Shown: in pieces, positions 17,856 to 27,500 of the stretch
Layout of the letters: every line of letters begins with the position of its first letter
Numbering within the stretch: the first letter of the stretch is position 1
DNA from: JAGVPT01 sp963717445
Lineage (GTDB): Bacteria > Bacteroidota > Ignavibacteria > UBA10030 > UBA8401
Reading direction: 5' to 3'
NCBI GenBank assembly: GCA_963717445.1
Contig: OY970334.1
Coordinates: 1,550,001-1,614,000, forward strand
DNA: 64,000 nucleotides
Notes under the pieces: model-generated
The model's database searches: none
What the model was told of the DNA's origin: nothing
Seen by the model: only the letters and a program-made list of their open reading frames with translations
Position numbers and translations under genes: made by a program

Positions 17856-18233
17856 ATGATTCAAACAAATTTAGACCAAACAATGATGGCGCTCGCCGAC
17901 CCGACCCGGAGGGCGATCCTTAAGCATCTTTCACAGAAAGAAGCGTGCGTGACGGAAATTGCCCGGCCGTTCGACATGTCGCTCAACGCAGTCTCGAAGC
18001 ATATTCTCATCCTCGAACGTGCCCGACTCGTGAATCGGCGACGCCAGGGACGGGAGCATTTTCTCTCTGTGGACCTCAAACCGCTGGACGAGGCCGCCGA
18101 CTGGATCGATGAGTATCGCAGAACATGGGAACAACGGCTGGACCGTCTCGGAGATTATCTTAACGAACTGCAAGCAAAAGAGAAAAACGATAAACAATCA
18201 CAGGAGAAAAAAAATGGCCACGGGAAAAAATGA
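17856..18233 (+). CDS. ArsR-family winged-helix repressor (SRPBCC-linked type)
   Basis: 125 residues. The fold signature runs from MALADPTRRAILKHLS through the recognition helix region SLNAVSKHILILERARLV and the wing RRRQGREHFLSVD. There is no metal-binding Cys cluster of the ELCVC kind, so it belongs to the non-metal ArsR group commonly found in front of AHSA1/SRPBCC genes. It is followed by a Lys-rich tail. The coding end overlaps the next gene by 20 bp. A perfect palindrome lies in its own promoter. Confidence 0.9.
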   Translation: MIQTNLDQTMMALADPTRRAILKHLSQKEACVTEIARPFDMSLNAVSKHILILERARLVNRRRQGREHFLSVDLKPLDEAADWIDEYRRTWEQRLDRLGDYLNELQAKEKNDKQSQEKKNGHGKK

Positions 18234-18765
18234 GACCGCAACCACGGGTGCCATACCGGCGAACAGTATACTCGCTATCACTCGCATCTTCGATGCACCT
18301 CGTGAGCTTGTGTGGAAGGCATGGACTGAGCCTGAGCGGCTGGCGCAATGGTGGGGGCCGAAAGGCTTCAAATGGAAACACAGTAAAATGGATTTTCGTC
18401 CCGACGGTATCTTTCACTACTGCATGGTATCACCCGACGGTCATGAAATGTGGGGAAAGTTCACGTATCGTGAAATCGCGGCACCGAAACGGCTTGTCTT
18501 CGCCAATTCTTTTTCGGATGAAGAAGGCAATACCGTCAGAGCTCCGTTCAGTCAGGATTGGCCTTTGGAAATCCTGAATACGTTTACGTTCACGGAACAG
18601 GGCGGCAAAACGACGATTGAAATGCACGGCATTCCCGTAAACGCAACTGATAAAGAACAGAAAGCATTCGACGCCGCCCAGCAATCCATCCAACAAGGAT
18701 TCAAAGGAACCTTTGACCAGCTCGATGAATATTTGGTCAATGCTGTGAAAGGGAAAAGCGCATGA
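18214..18765 (+). CDS. SRPBCC (AHSA1-like) protein 1
   Basis: 183 residues from ATG 18214, chosen because CAGGAG lies 7 nt upstream. Starts further upstream would lie deep inside arsR. The START/Bet v1-like AHSA1 fold opens with TRIFDAPRELVWKAWTEPE and QWWGPKGF and ends with the C-terminal helix QQGFKGTFDQLDEYL. The family has a hydrophobic ligand cavity and its role in such operons is unknown. It overlaps arsR and the next paralogue (ATGA), so translation is probably coupled. Confidence 0.88.
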   Translation: MATGKNETATTGAIPANSILAITRIFDAPRELVWKAWTEPERLAQWWGPKGFKWKHSKMDFRPDGIFHYCMVSPDGHEMWGKFTYREIAAPKRLVFANSFSDEEGNTVRAPFSQDWPLEILNTFTFTEQGGKTTIEMHGIPVNATDKEQKAFDAAQQSIQQGFKGTFDQLDEYLVNAVKGKSA

Positions 18766-19241
18766 CAACGCAAGGAAAAGATCTCACCATCAAAAGAACT
18801 TTCGATGCGCCGGTTGAACTCGTGTGGAAAGCGTGGACGGAGCCAAAGCATTTTATGCGCTGGTGGGGACCGAAGATCTTCACGTCACCGGCATGCAAAA
18901 TCGACTTCCGCGTGGGAGGCAAGTATCTTTTTTGCATGCGTTCGCCGCAGGGTAAGGATTTTTGGAGTACCGGAGTCTATCGTGAAATCGTGCCGTTAGA
19001 GCGAATTGTTTATTCCGATAATTTTGCAGACGAGAAAGGAAATGTAGTTCCTGCGTCATACCACGGACTACCGGGAGAAAATTGGCCAAAGGAAATACTG
19101 GTAACGGTAACGTTTGAAGCCATCAACAATAAAACAGAGATGACTCTTCGATGCGTCGGCTTCCCCGACGGCACAATGAGAGAAATGGCAACTGCAGGAT
19201 GGAACGAATCGTTCGACAAACTTGCTGCAAGTTTAAAATAA
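18762..19241 (+). CDS. SRPBCC (AHSA1-like) protein 2
   Basis: 159 residues. The start codon overlaps the previous stop (ATGA). KRTFDAPVELVWKAWTEPK, RWWGPKIF, DFRVGGKYLF and the C-terminal WNESFDKLAASLK define the AHSA1 domain over the full length. It is close enough to the neighbours to suggest tandem duplication followed by divergence. Confidence 0.88.
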   Translation: MTTQGKDLTIKRTFDAPVELVWKAWTEPKHFMRWWGPKIFTSPACKIDFRVGGKYLFCMRSPQGKDFWSTGVYREIVPLERIVYSDNFADEKGNVVPASYHGLPGENWPKEILVTVTFEAINNKTEMTLRCVGFPDGTMREMATAGWNESFDKLAASLK

Positions 19242-19261
19242 ACTATCAAGGAGACATCATC

Positions 19262-19759
19262 ATGACAAAAAATAGCCGTGCTACGATTACCGTGGAGCCG
19301 GGAAAACAGGAGATCGTCATTACACGTCTCTTTGATGCCCCGCGTGAGCTCGTGTTCAAAATGTTCACGGATCCAACGCATATACCACAATGGTGGGGGC
19401 CGAGATATCTCACCACCAGGGTCGATACAATGGAGGTCAAAACCGGGGGCAGGTGGCGGTTCGTTCAACACGACGGCAACGGCAAGGAATTTGCATTTCA
19501 CGGAGTGTATCATGAGGTCACACCTCCCGAGAGAATTATCGATACCTTCGAGTTTGAGGGACTCCCGGAAAAAGGGCATGTCTCCCTTGAGACGCTAATG
19601 CTTGAATCGTTGGCGGGCAACAGGACAAAGCTCACAACCATAGCGGTATTCCAATCGGTTGCCGACCGGGATGGCATGGCTCAGTCCGGAATGGAAAAGG
19701 GCGTCAATGAATCGTACGATCGCCTTGACGAACTTTTTGCTAAAGGAATTCCACGGTGA
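19262..19759 (+). CDS. SRPBCC (AHSA1-like) protein 3
   Basis: 165 residues from ATG 19262, set by AAGGAG at 19248-19253. TRLFDAPRELVFKMFTDPT, QWWGPRYL, VKTGGRWRF and GMEKGVNESYDRLDELFAK span the domain. The gap to the previous gene is only 20 bp. This copy is closest in style to the deleted remnant at 20878-21042 (RELVFK, and an MxxLxE-type last helix). Confidence 0.88.
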   Translation: MTKNSRATITVEPGKQEIVITRLFDAPRELVFKMFTDPTHIPQWWGPRYLTTRVDTMEVKTGGRWRFVQHDGNGKEFAFHGVYHEVTPPERIIDTFEFEGLPEKGHVSLETLMLESLAGNRTKLTTIAVFQSVADRDGMAQSGMEKGVNESYDRLDELFAKGIPR

Positions 19760-19830
19760 TCAATAAAAGGATTCGTTTCAATATGGAAGCTCAAACTGCA
19801 AATGCACATGACCGTTGAAAGGAGACAACG

Positions 19831-20397
19831 TTGAGAACCCTTTTTTCGTTTCAGATGATATCGCTCGACGGCTTCTTTGAGGGACCGAAACGGGAACTCG
19901 ATTGGCACAATGTAGACAAAGAGTTTCATGAATTCGCAGAACGCCAGCTAAGTCTGGTGGATACTCTCCTGTTTGGACGAGTGACGTACCAGATGATGGC
20001 GAGCTTTTGGCCGACCGCGACTGAGAGCGACCCTATGATCGCGAATACGATGAATAGTCTGCCGAAGCTTGTCTTCTCAAGAACGCTTAGTGCGGTTGAA
20101 TGGAATAACTCAAAACTGATGAACGGGGATCTTGTCGAAGAAGTCTCAAAACTAAAAAATCAACCGGGCAAAGATATTGCCATTTTGGGAAGCGCTGTCG
20201 TTGTGTCTGCACTCATGGAGGCAAACCTGATTGACGAACATCGGATAATGATTGCCCCTATTATTTTGGGCTCCGGCAATTCCCTTTTCAAAAACATGGA
20301 ACGCAGGCATCCGTTGAAATTGTTGAGAACAACGGCGTTTAAATCGGGGAACGTCTTACTCATTTACAAGCCCGATGACAAAACCGTAGGTGCATGA
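19831..20397 (+). CDS. Dihydrofolate-reductase-like protein (RibD C-terminal domain)
   Basis: 188 residues starting at TTG 19831, which follows AAAGGAG at the right distance. SFQMISLDGFFEGP, DTLLFGRVTYQMMASFWP and the late segments DIAILGSAVVVSALM and DEHRIMIAPIILGSGNSLF are those of the RibD_C/DHFR-like family, presumed NADPH-dependent reductases. Such genes often accompany SRPBCC and DoxX genes in ArsR-controlled groups. The substrate is unknown. Confidence 0.87.
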   Translation: MRTLFSFQMISLDGFFEGPKRELDWHNVDKEFHEFAERQLSLVDTLLFGRVTYQMMASFWPTATESDPMIANTMNSLPKLVFSRTLSAVEWNNSKLMNGDLVEEVSKLKNQPGKDIAILGSAVVVSALMEANLIDEHRIMIAPIILGSGNSLFKNMERRHPLKLLRTTAFKSGNVLLIYKPDDKTVGA

Positions 20398-20432
20398 ACA
20401 ATTACACGACTAAAACTAACAAGGAGTAAAAG

Positions 20433-20864
20433 ATGAGTTCAACGAAAATTATTGCAAGCTGGGGATCTTTCTCTCCACGTCTATTGAGCGTGCTTCGAAT
20501 CGTTGCAGCTTTTATGTTCATGCTCGCAGGAACGATGAAACTCTTCGCCTTCCCGGCAGGAATTTTTCCGAACGGCGGTACTGTCCGGCTAATGTCCGAG
20601 CTGGGGCTGGCGGGAATCCTCGAGGCATTCGGCGGCGCACTCCTTTTGCTCGGCCTCTTTACTCGCCCCGTTGCCTTTCTTCTTTCGGGCGAGATGGCTG
20701 TTGCATATTTCCAGGCCCACTTTCCCCACGGTTACTGGCCGATCACGAACGGCGGCCAACCCGCAGTGCTTTATTGCTTCATCTGGCTTTATTTTTCCGC
20801 CATCGGAGGAGGTCCATGGAGCCTCGACGCAATGCGCGGGAAGCAATCAAAGCCAACTGCGTGA
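20433..20864 (+). CDS. DoxX-family membrane protein
   Basis: 143 residues with four hydrophobic helices. The first carries LRIVAAFMFMLAGTMKLF, the usual DoxX opening, and later ones hold GLAGILEAFGGALLLLGLFTR (in parts) and the AYFxAHFPHGYWP loop. DoxX proteins are small inner-membrane proteins of poorly defined redox or sulfur roles. AAGGAG at 20421-20426 precedes the ATG. Confidence 0.88.
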   Translation: MSSTKIIASWGSFSPRLLSVLRIVAAFMFMLAGTMKLFAFPAGIFPNGGTVRLMSELGLAGILEAFGGALLLLGLFTRPVAFLLSGEMAVAYFQAHFPHGYWPITNGGQPAVLYCFIWLYFSAIGGGPWSLDAMRGKQSKPTA

Positions 20865-20877
20865 AAGGAACCTAACC

Positions 20878-21042
20878 GTGAAGGAGCTTGTATTCAAAGC
20901 GCGGACCGATCCTGCTAAACTCACAATGACGACGCTCTTCACTACGGCGGAAGAACGCAATCTTGTGGTTGAAAAATATGGAGCCGTCGAAGGGTTGAAA
21001 CAAAATATGGACAAGCTCAACGAATATTTGGCGAAAATGTAA
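20878..21042 (+). pseudogene. Internally deleted SRPBCC (AHSA1-like) remnant
   Basis: A 54-codon frame starting at GTG 20878. Its first 14 residues (KELVFKARTDPAKL) match the N-terminal motif of the AHSA1 paralogues upstream. The rest (TMTTLF ... GAVEGLKQNMDKLNEYLAKM) matches the end of the domain. The central ~90 residues with the W-W-G-P motif are gone without loss of frame. It follows doxX by 13 bp with an AAAGGA before it, so it may still be translated. A mini-protein with a function cannot be ruled out. Confidence 0.7.
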
Positions 21043-21063
21043 AAATAAAAAATTTCATAATAC

Positions 21064-21203
21064 GAGACTTCTGAATAATTTTAAAAGTATGGTTCACGCA
21101 AATCCATAGGGATGGCTTCGCCAGACGCAAAGTAGCAAAGTGATTTAAAAACAGGGTCTTTGCGCCTTTGTGGCTTGGCGAGAGACAATTTTTCAGAAGC
21201 CTC
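21064..21203. mobile_element. MITE-like element with 17-bp TIRs and 5-bp target duplication
   Basis: The terminal repeats at 21064-21080 and 21187-21203 (GAGRCTTCTGAAWAATT) match at 15 of 17 positions. AATAC stands on both sides (21059-21063 and 21204-21208), a clean 5-bp target-site duplication. The inside holds a second inverted repeat of the 'ACGCAAAG ... CTTTGCG' kind that is dispersed in many Bacteroidota genomes. There is no coding capacity, so movement would need a transposase elsewhere. Confidence 0.75.
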
Positions 21204-21238
21204 AATACATATATTCGAACTATTTGAAAAATAAAAAT

Positions 21239-21670
21239 ATGAAAAATGAATCAATCATTATCGAGCGCACATTCAACGCACCTGCCAACAAGGTGTGGAA
21301 AGCCATTACCGACAAAGATCAAGTGAAGCAATGGTACTTCAACATGATCGATGATTTTAAGCCTGAAGTAGGCTTTCAAACGCAATTCAATGTCCGGAAT
21401 GACGGAAAGGACTATCTCCACATTTGGAACGTTACAGAAGTGAAACCGCGTAAAAGAATCAGTTATGAATGGAAGTTTGGAGGATTTCCCGGAAATTCGT
21501 TAGTAACTTTTGAGTTGGTTGCCGTGGGCAAAAAAACGAAGGTGAAACTCACTCATAAGGGAATAGAAACATTCCTTCCGGAACGCAATCCGGGTTTGGC
21601 AAAAGAAAATTTTATCAAAGGATGGACTTCCTTGATCGGCACTTCATTGAAAGACTTTGTCGAAAAATAG
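21239..21670 (+). CDS. SRPBCC (AHSA1-like) protein 4
   Basis: 143 residues from ATG 21239. A start further upstream would fall in the MITE. ERTFNAPANKVWKAITDKD and QWYFNMIDDFKPEVGFQTQF replace the W-W-G-P of the other copies, so it belongs to a different AHSA1 subgroup. It ends in FIKGWTSLIGTSLKDFVEK. It is separated from the rest of the cluster by the MITE and lacks a clear Shine-Dalgarno. It faces the fucosidase gene tail to tail. Confidence 0.87.
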   Translation: MKNESIIIERTFNAPANKVWKAITDKDQVKQWYFNMIDDFKPEVGFQTQFNVRNDGKDYLHIWNVTEVKPRKRISYEWKFGGFPGNSLVTFELVAVGKKTKVKLTHKGIETFLPERNPGLAKENFIKGWTSLIGTSLKDFVEK

Positions 21671-21720
21671 CTGGAACTCCCGCTGCTGACATGAAGCATC
21701 GAGAAGCTTGGGGAACGTCT

Positions 21721-23040
21721 CTACTGAATCTCCGCTGGTCCATCCAATTCCAGTTTTACAATCGTATCGACCTTATCCTGCTGATCAGCCGGCATGTGCA
21801 GCACGAGGCCGTCGGCGTTCTGCTCTATGTTCACCTTCCCTCCCGTCAATGATGTGCTTGCGACGATCCTGCTTTTAAGGGACTGAAGTTTGATCTGATC
21901 TCCGTTCCATTTCTGAATATGAACGTAGACGACATTCCCTTTGTGGGTCGAACCTCCCCATTTGCCGTTGCGGAAAGGACCGCCGCGTGTTTCATAAATG
22001 CTCTTGCCGTACTTGTTCAGCCACGCGCCGATTTCTTTCAACACGTTAACCTGTCGTGGTTCAATCTCCCCATTCGGCATTGGGCCGACATCCAGAAGCA
22101 GGTTGCCGTCACCGGTAACACATTGCACGAGAACCCCGATACAGTCGGCTGACGACTTGAGCGTATCGTTTGGTTTCCATGACCACTGCGTGCCGATGGT
22201 CATGCATGTTTCCCACGGAATCTGAGTGTTGAATGTTCCAACTTCCTGTTCTGGCGTGGCGAAGTCCGCATTCGGACTGATCTGGGTTTTGGCATCGTAG
22301 TATCCCGGAGTCTCAATATCCAGCCGATTGTTAATAAGTATCGCCGGTTGAAGAGCGCGGACAAGATGGTAAGTATGTTCTTGATCCCACGGAGAAGGAC
22401 CTCCTTCAGCATCGAACCACAAAACATCGATTCGTCCGTAGTTTCCCAGGAGTTCTGATAAATGTGTTTGCATTCGTTTCACGTATTCGGCATTCCGTTC
22501 TGTCCTGCAATCCGGGTCACGCCAGTCCATGGGAGAATAATACCAGCCGATTTTCATTCCGGCATCATGAGCAGCCTCGGCAAGCTCTGCACAGACATCC
22601 CGCTTGAATGGGGTGCTGCCGATGTTGTAATCGTCCACCTTTGTATGCCAGAGACAGAACCCGTCGCAATGCTTTGCAGTCAGCACCATGTACTTCATGC
22701 CGGCCGACCGAGCGATGGCGACCCATTCTTTCGCATTGAAAGCAACCGGGTTGAATCGTTTATAGAGATTATCATAGACGTCAACGGGAATTTCGCCGGT
22801 TCCGGTTTTTTCTATTCCCCGCCGTAATCCACCACGCGACCAGCTTATTTCAGTGCCAACGAGGCTGACCGGACCCCAGTGAATGAACATCCCGAAGCGC
22901 GCTTTACGCCACCATTCCAGGCGGTGTTCTTTTTCCTGGATCGCTTTTTGGAGAAGAGAATCGCTTTGCGCAAAAACATTCAACGGGACTAATACGAATA
23001 GCAATGCAAAAAAGACTGTCCACATTTTTATCGTTTTCAT
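21721..23040 (-). CDS. GH29 alpha-L-fucosidase, exported
   Basis: 439 residues. Signal peptide 1-24 (ending NVFA-Q). The barrel opens with WWRKARFGMFIHWGPVS, followed by MKYMVLTAKHCDGFCLWHT, GWYYSPMDWR and DVLWFDAEGGPS. The Asp in the last motif is the expected retaining nucleophile of GH29. The GNLLLDVGPMPNGEIEP segment near the C-terminal side is also typical. The enzyme releases alpha-linked fucose from plant or host glycans. The length is that of the catalytic domain plus a short beta domain. Confidence 0.93.
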   Translation of the reverse strand: MKTIKMWTVFFALLFVLVPLNVFAQSDSLLQKAIQEKEHRLEWWRKARFGMFIHWGPVSLVGTEISWSRGGLRRGIEKTGTGEIPVDVYDNLYKRFNPVAFNAKEWVAIARSAGMKYMVLTAKHCDGFCLWHTKVDDYNIGSTPFKRDVCAELAEAAHDAGMKIGWYYSPMDWRDPDCRTERNAEYVKRMQTHLSELLGNYGRIDVLWFDAEGGPSPWDQEHTYHLVRALQPAILINNRLDIETPGYYDAKTQISPNADFATPEQEVGTFNTQIPWETCMTIGTQWSWKPNDTLKSSADCIGVLVQCVTGDGNLLLDVGPMPNGEIEPRQVNVLKEIGAWLNKYGKSIYETRGGPFRNGKWGGSTHKGNVVYVHIQKWNGDQIKLQSLKSRIVASTSLTGGKVNIEQNADGLVLHMPADQQDKVDTIVKLELDGPAEIQ

Positions 23041-23224
23041 GATTCCTCTCTCAAAATCGTGCTACAAGTTTTCCAATTATACTGTTGCATCGGGTGATTG
23101 GCACAAGATATTTGCTGAAATGAAAATGAATATAAGCAAATTGTAAGAAACATATATTAACGAATCTACAATTGCGCTGCAGTGTGGAAAGTTGTCCGAC
23201 ATCTTGCGAAATCGCTCCTAAAAT

Positions 23225-23253
23225 TTGACATTCACTCCAAAAAGCCTTAGCAT
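23225..23253 (+). promoter_or_regulatory. Sigma70 promoter for the thioredoxin-like gene
   Basis: TTGACA (23225-23230), 17-nt spacer, TAGCAT (23248-23253). It is about 85 bp before the ATG at 23339 in the divergent region with the fucosidase gene. Confidence 0.6.
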
Positions 23254-23338
23254 ACTTCCAATTATTTCTGCTGAGCTCACAATTGAAACAATATGTCGCT
23301 TCTTTTTGCAACCTCCATAATCAACCGGAGAAAAAACA

Positions 23339-24457
23339 ATGATGAACTTCCTAGTTCCAATTCTTTTCACATGTTTGATCATGCTAAACGAACCCGCTTA
23401 CTCCGATGACTTCCCCACACTGCAGCTTGGTGCAAGCGCCCCCGAATTCAATCTTCCGGGGGTTGACGGGAAAAACTGGACACTCAAGGATTTTGCGGAT
23501 GCTAAAATCCTCGTCGTGGCCTTTACCTGCAACCATTGCCCCACTGCTCAGTATTACCAGGAGCGGATTAAGCAAATCGTTGCCGACTACAAGAGCAAGG
23601 GAGTTGCTCTGGTTGCCATCATGCCTAACGATCCCAAATCCGTCCGCCTCGACGAGCTGGGCTGGACCGACTTAAGCGATTCTTTTGCGGAGATGAAGCT
23701 CCGGGCGAAAGAACTTCAATTCAACTTTCCTTACCTCTATGACGGCAAGACTGAAGAAGTTTCGCGAGCGTACGGTCCGGTAGCGACGCCGCACGTGTTC
23801 GTCTTCGATGCCGACCGGAAGCTGCGGTACGTGGGAGCCATCGACAACTCGGAACGCATCCAGCACGTGACGAAGAATTACTTACGCGATGCACTCGATG
23901 CTCTTCTTGAGGGAAAAGAACCCCCGGTTACTCAAACGAAAGCCATCGGCTGTTCTATCAAATGGGCGGGTAAGGAAGAGTTGGTGAAAGCATATCTGGA
24001 AAAGCTGGACGAGGAACCCGTATCGGTGTCAAAAGCAGACACGGCGGTGCTACGAGAGTTGCGGAAGAATGAGTCCGGAAAATTCCGTCTTATAAATTTT
24101 TGGGCGACATGGTGCGCGCCGTGCGTTGCCGAGTTCGACGATTTTGTAACGGTGAACCGGATGTACCGGCATCGAGACTTCGAGCTTGTGACTGTCTCCG
24201 TCAACCAGCCGGACGAAGAGGACCAGGTACTCCAATTCCTCAAAAAAGAGCATGCCTCAAACCGCAATCTCATTTTTGCTTCGGGCGAGAGAGACTCACT
24301 GATCAATGCGTTTGATCCTCAGTGGCAGGGGGCAGTGCCGTATACCGTGCTTCTTGATCCGGAAGGAAAAGTTATTTATCACGAAGTGGGGAGCGTCGAC
24401 ATCCTTGCAGTGAAGCGCGCTATACAAAAAGGGATGAACGAACGCAAGCCCTGGTAA
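23339..24457 (+). CDS. Exported two-domain thioredoxin-fold protein (peroxiredoxin-like plus TlpA-like)
   Basis: 372 residues with a signal peptide (1-22). Domain 1 (about 27-195) is an AhpC/TSA-type redoxin with GASAPEFNLPGVDG, FTCNHCPTAQYYQE (C-N-H-C in the active-site position) and a cis-Pro region VATPHVFVFD. Domain 2 (about 235-365) is TlpA-like with INFWATWCAPCVAEFD (classic W-C-x2-C) and the cis-Pro motif GAVPYTVLLD. It is probably periplasmic and acts in thiol-disulfide exchange. GGAG precedes the ATG. No haem or metal partner is nearby. Confidence 0.85.
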   Translation: MMNFLVPILFTCLIMLNEPAYSDDFPTLQLGASAPEFNLPGVDGKNWTLKDFADAKILVVAFTCNHCPTAQYYQERIKQIVADYKSKGVALVAIMPNDPKSVRLDELGWTDLSDSFAEMKLRAKELQFNFPYLYDGKTEEVSRAYGPVATPHVFVFDADRKLRYVGAIDNSERIQHVTKNYLRDALDALLEGKEPPVTQTKAIGCSIKWAGKEELVKAYLEKLDEEPVSVSKADTAVLRELRKNESGKFRLINFWATWCAPCVAEFDDFVTVNRMYRHRDFELVTVSVNQPDEEDQVLQFLKKEHASNRNLIFASGERDSLINAFDPQWQGAVPYTVLLDPEGKVIYHEVGSVDILAVKRAIQKGMNERKPW

Positions 24458-24538
24458 CGAGAAGAGCCTCTCAAATGAAACTGTCCGTTATTGAGTGAAG
24501 CTCTTTGTGATGAGGCGGCCGTTCGTTCATACAACTGT

Positions 24539-27500
24539 TCACCTGTTCACTGCAGCAGGAGCGTGACTTGCGGGAGATTGCCTGAGCGTCGACAAGGAAT
24601 CCAACACCATGACGGCAGGTCCAGGAGTTCCGTCTGGATTCCATACATCTCTTTCAGGCGCCCAATACATCACACCCAACGCTCGCGGACCTTTCTTTAC
24701 CGTGTTTACAATGTCCACCATATACTGCAGTCGTCCTTCCGGCGTCACGGGCCAAAGCATATCTTCGTTGTCAGCAACCCTCGAGCTATCGTAACCAGTT
24801 TCCACAACCAAGAAATCCTTGTTGTATCGCTTTGCACACTCGTTCATATTTTCCCAAAGTCCCTCGAGAGTGCCATGATGCCACGGGGGATAAAAACTCT
24901 CGGCAATAATGTCGTAGTCAACCTGCGCGTCCTCCAGATGGTCGAAGAACCATTTCGTAACGGGCCAATTTGCTCCTTGATCAATATGAATCGCAATGCG
25001 GGGCGGAGTATCGCCTGCCGCAGATTTCACTCCCCGAATTCCTGCCTTGAGAAGCCTCGTCAATCGATCCCACTGCTTTGCTTCGACATACGGTTCAGGC
25101 GGTGCGTACTGAACGGAACCGGGAATCTGAAGCTGCGCCATCGGCCATTCAGTCCCCCTTGTTATCTCGTTTCCGATCTGCACCCAATCGGGCATCGCGC
25201 CTGCATTTTTCAACTGCGTGATGACATCGCAAGAATACTCTTCAAATCGTCTCTCCAGAGTATCGAAGGAGAGACCTTGCCATGCAGTCGGAATTTCCTG
25301 ATGCTGAGGGTCAGCCCAGGTGTCGGAATAGTGAAGACAGAGCAGGAACGTTGCGCCGGCAGCTTTGATCCGTTTCGCCAGCGGAATCGCGTTCTCGAGC
25401 GTATTGTTTGGAGCCCTCCGAACCGGAGATAGAAATATTCGAAGACGAAATGCTTTCCAGCCATGGTGTAAAAGGATCGTCAGCTCATCGCCGGGCTTTC
25501 CATCCTCTTGATATGTGCGCGGAGTTCCCCATCTGCCTCGACCGGGGGCATCGAGCGCTGAGATGTCAGCACCGAGGACGAATTTGGGAGAAGGAATTGT
25601 GGTATCAGACTGAACGCTCACTTTCACTTCATACTCAGGCGATGTTGCAATTTCTTTAACTGCAGCAATTTCAGATTTATCAGCGAATTCCGGCCACGAA
25701 TTTTCCGGCAGGTAGATCGGAGCGTCTTTTCGCAAGGGAAGAATCTTGAGTTCAAGTTCGTTATTCCATATAGCCGGTCCAAACTGTTTCAATCCAACTT
25801 CCCACGTCGTGCCATTGAAAAAATTATCATCCAACAAACGATGATGCTCATACAGTCTTCCAACGTCTCCAGCGTAAGTGATATCGAGAAATACATCGCT
25901 TAACACCGACGGCATCTCTTCAGGCAAAACCATTTGCCATACTCCGGCTTTGTCAAAAGCAGAATCATCGGGAGCACTTGCCACGGGACCCGGACGCCAA
26001 TCGACTGGCTTCCCCATTCTTACAGGTGAAGAGGGGGATGCATCGCCAATCTGCGAGACTGTGACGGGGATAACTATTGGTTTGACGGTGGCGGTGTAGT
26101 GTCCAAATATTCCTTCATCTCCGAATTTTTGAAGATGGGAGCTCGAACTCATTTGTTCACTTTCTTTCGGAAATATCAAAAATGAAAAATCATCCGTGCT
26201 ACGGGAACGCAGGTGAACAGTATCACCGTCAACAAACAGATCGGCCTGAGTTATTAACAGGTGATCACGGCCACCGAGCGCAACCTTCCATGAATTATAG
26301 GCCTGATCTCGAGAGAGCAATATGATGCATACTTCTTTTCCTGTTCGCGTCCGCAACTCAATCGCCGCAGATGTTGAAGGTAAAGTTTCTCTGACGAATA
26401 ATTGCTCGTTCCGACGGGACACAATGCCTGTCATTGAGTGATATGAGGCGACAGTGGATTCAGCAAAAGCAAATTCGGCGGCAATGCTCGGACAAGGAGT
26501 AAAAAAGTAATATGCCGTAGTTCTCTTTTCGATTTTTGCAAAAGGCTGTGCTGTCGCATATTTCAGAAGTGCGCCGCCGAGATTCATGTTAACCGGCCAG
26601 AAAAAATACGATTGCTTCGGAATCGTAATCGGCTCTCGTGGAACTGTGATCGTCTCGGATGGAAGCTTCATGATTGCCTGGAAGTTCTTCTGTTCCGGCA
26701 AAGGATAATTGCGAAGATAGTTGTTGAAGAAAATGTACCCGCGGTTCCCTTCTGTTCTCGCAGCAAGACGAAGCGCCGATGAATCTCGCGGACCGGAGGG
26801 AACAACGTCGGGAAGGAACGCGGTCGTTGTTGCAAGTTCCCGACCGAAATCTTGAATAAACTGATGGATGAGTTTAAGCTTGCGAAAAGATTCGTTCATC
26901 TGGCCGAATTCACGCAACGGGGCCTGAAAATCATACGAGACAACGGGAACATCATTTGGATAACCCGTGGCTTGCGACTCCTGAAGAGCCGTCAGTTTTC
27001 CTTCAGGATTCGATCCTCCATGATACATATAATAACCGAGAAGATTGACACCCGACCCAACCGCCGTCAAAGCCATAGAAGCGATATCGTCGGCAGATAT
27101 CTCTACTCGCCGGTGGTACGTGAGCTCCATTCCCCCGCCCAATTCAACAGTAAACTTCGGATAATGTGAAAGTCCGTTTTTGTTTGATGCCCCAGATAGA
27201 CCTTGTAAAATTCCGGAGGTCCCTGTAGGGGTTGCGACATGGAACTGATAGACACCTTCCGGATCGGGAGCCAACATTTGCCTGCTCCATCCCCATGGTT
27301 CATCGGGATAACCACCGAACACGGGAATGACTTCACGCTCCGGATACACCGCATTATCCCATCCGGTGACGGTGTACAACGGCACATCGATTCCGGCATC
27401 AATTGCCATTTGCTTGAGCTTAGAGATGTATGCCGCCCCGCCGTTAGGGGTGCGATTCGAGTATTCGTTCTCGATCTGTATGCCGATGATGGGGCCCCCC

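Noticed and set aside
18109..18213. Longer start for SRPBCC protein 1
   Set aside because: It would overlap arsR by 125 bp without a ribosome binding site; ATG 18214 has CAGGAG.
23099..23115. Sigma54-like promoter (TGGCAC ... TTGC)
   Set aside because: The distance between GG and GC is 12 nt instead of 10, so the activator's sigma54 partner would not fit.
24491..25432. 313-codon open frame on the plus strand
   Set aside because: It lies opposite the GH53 part of the GH35-GH53 gene, has no family motifs and is rich in unusual residues; an antisense shadow.
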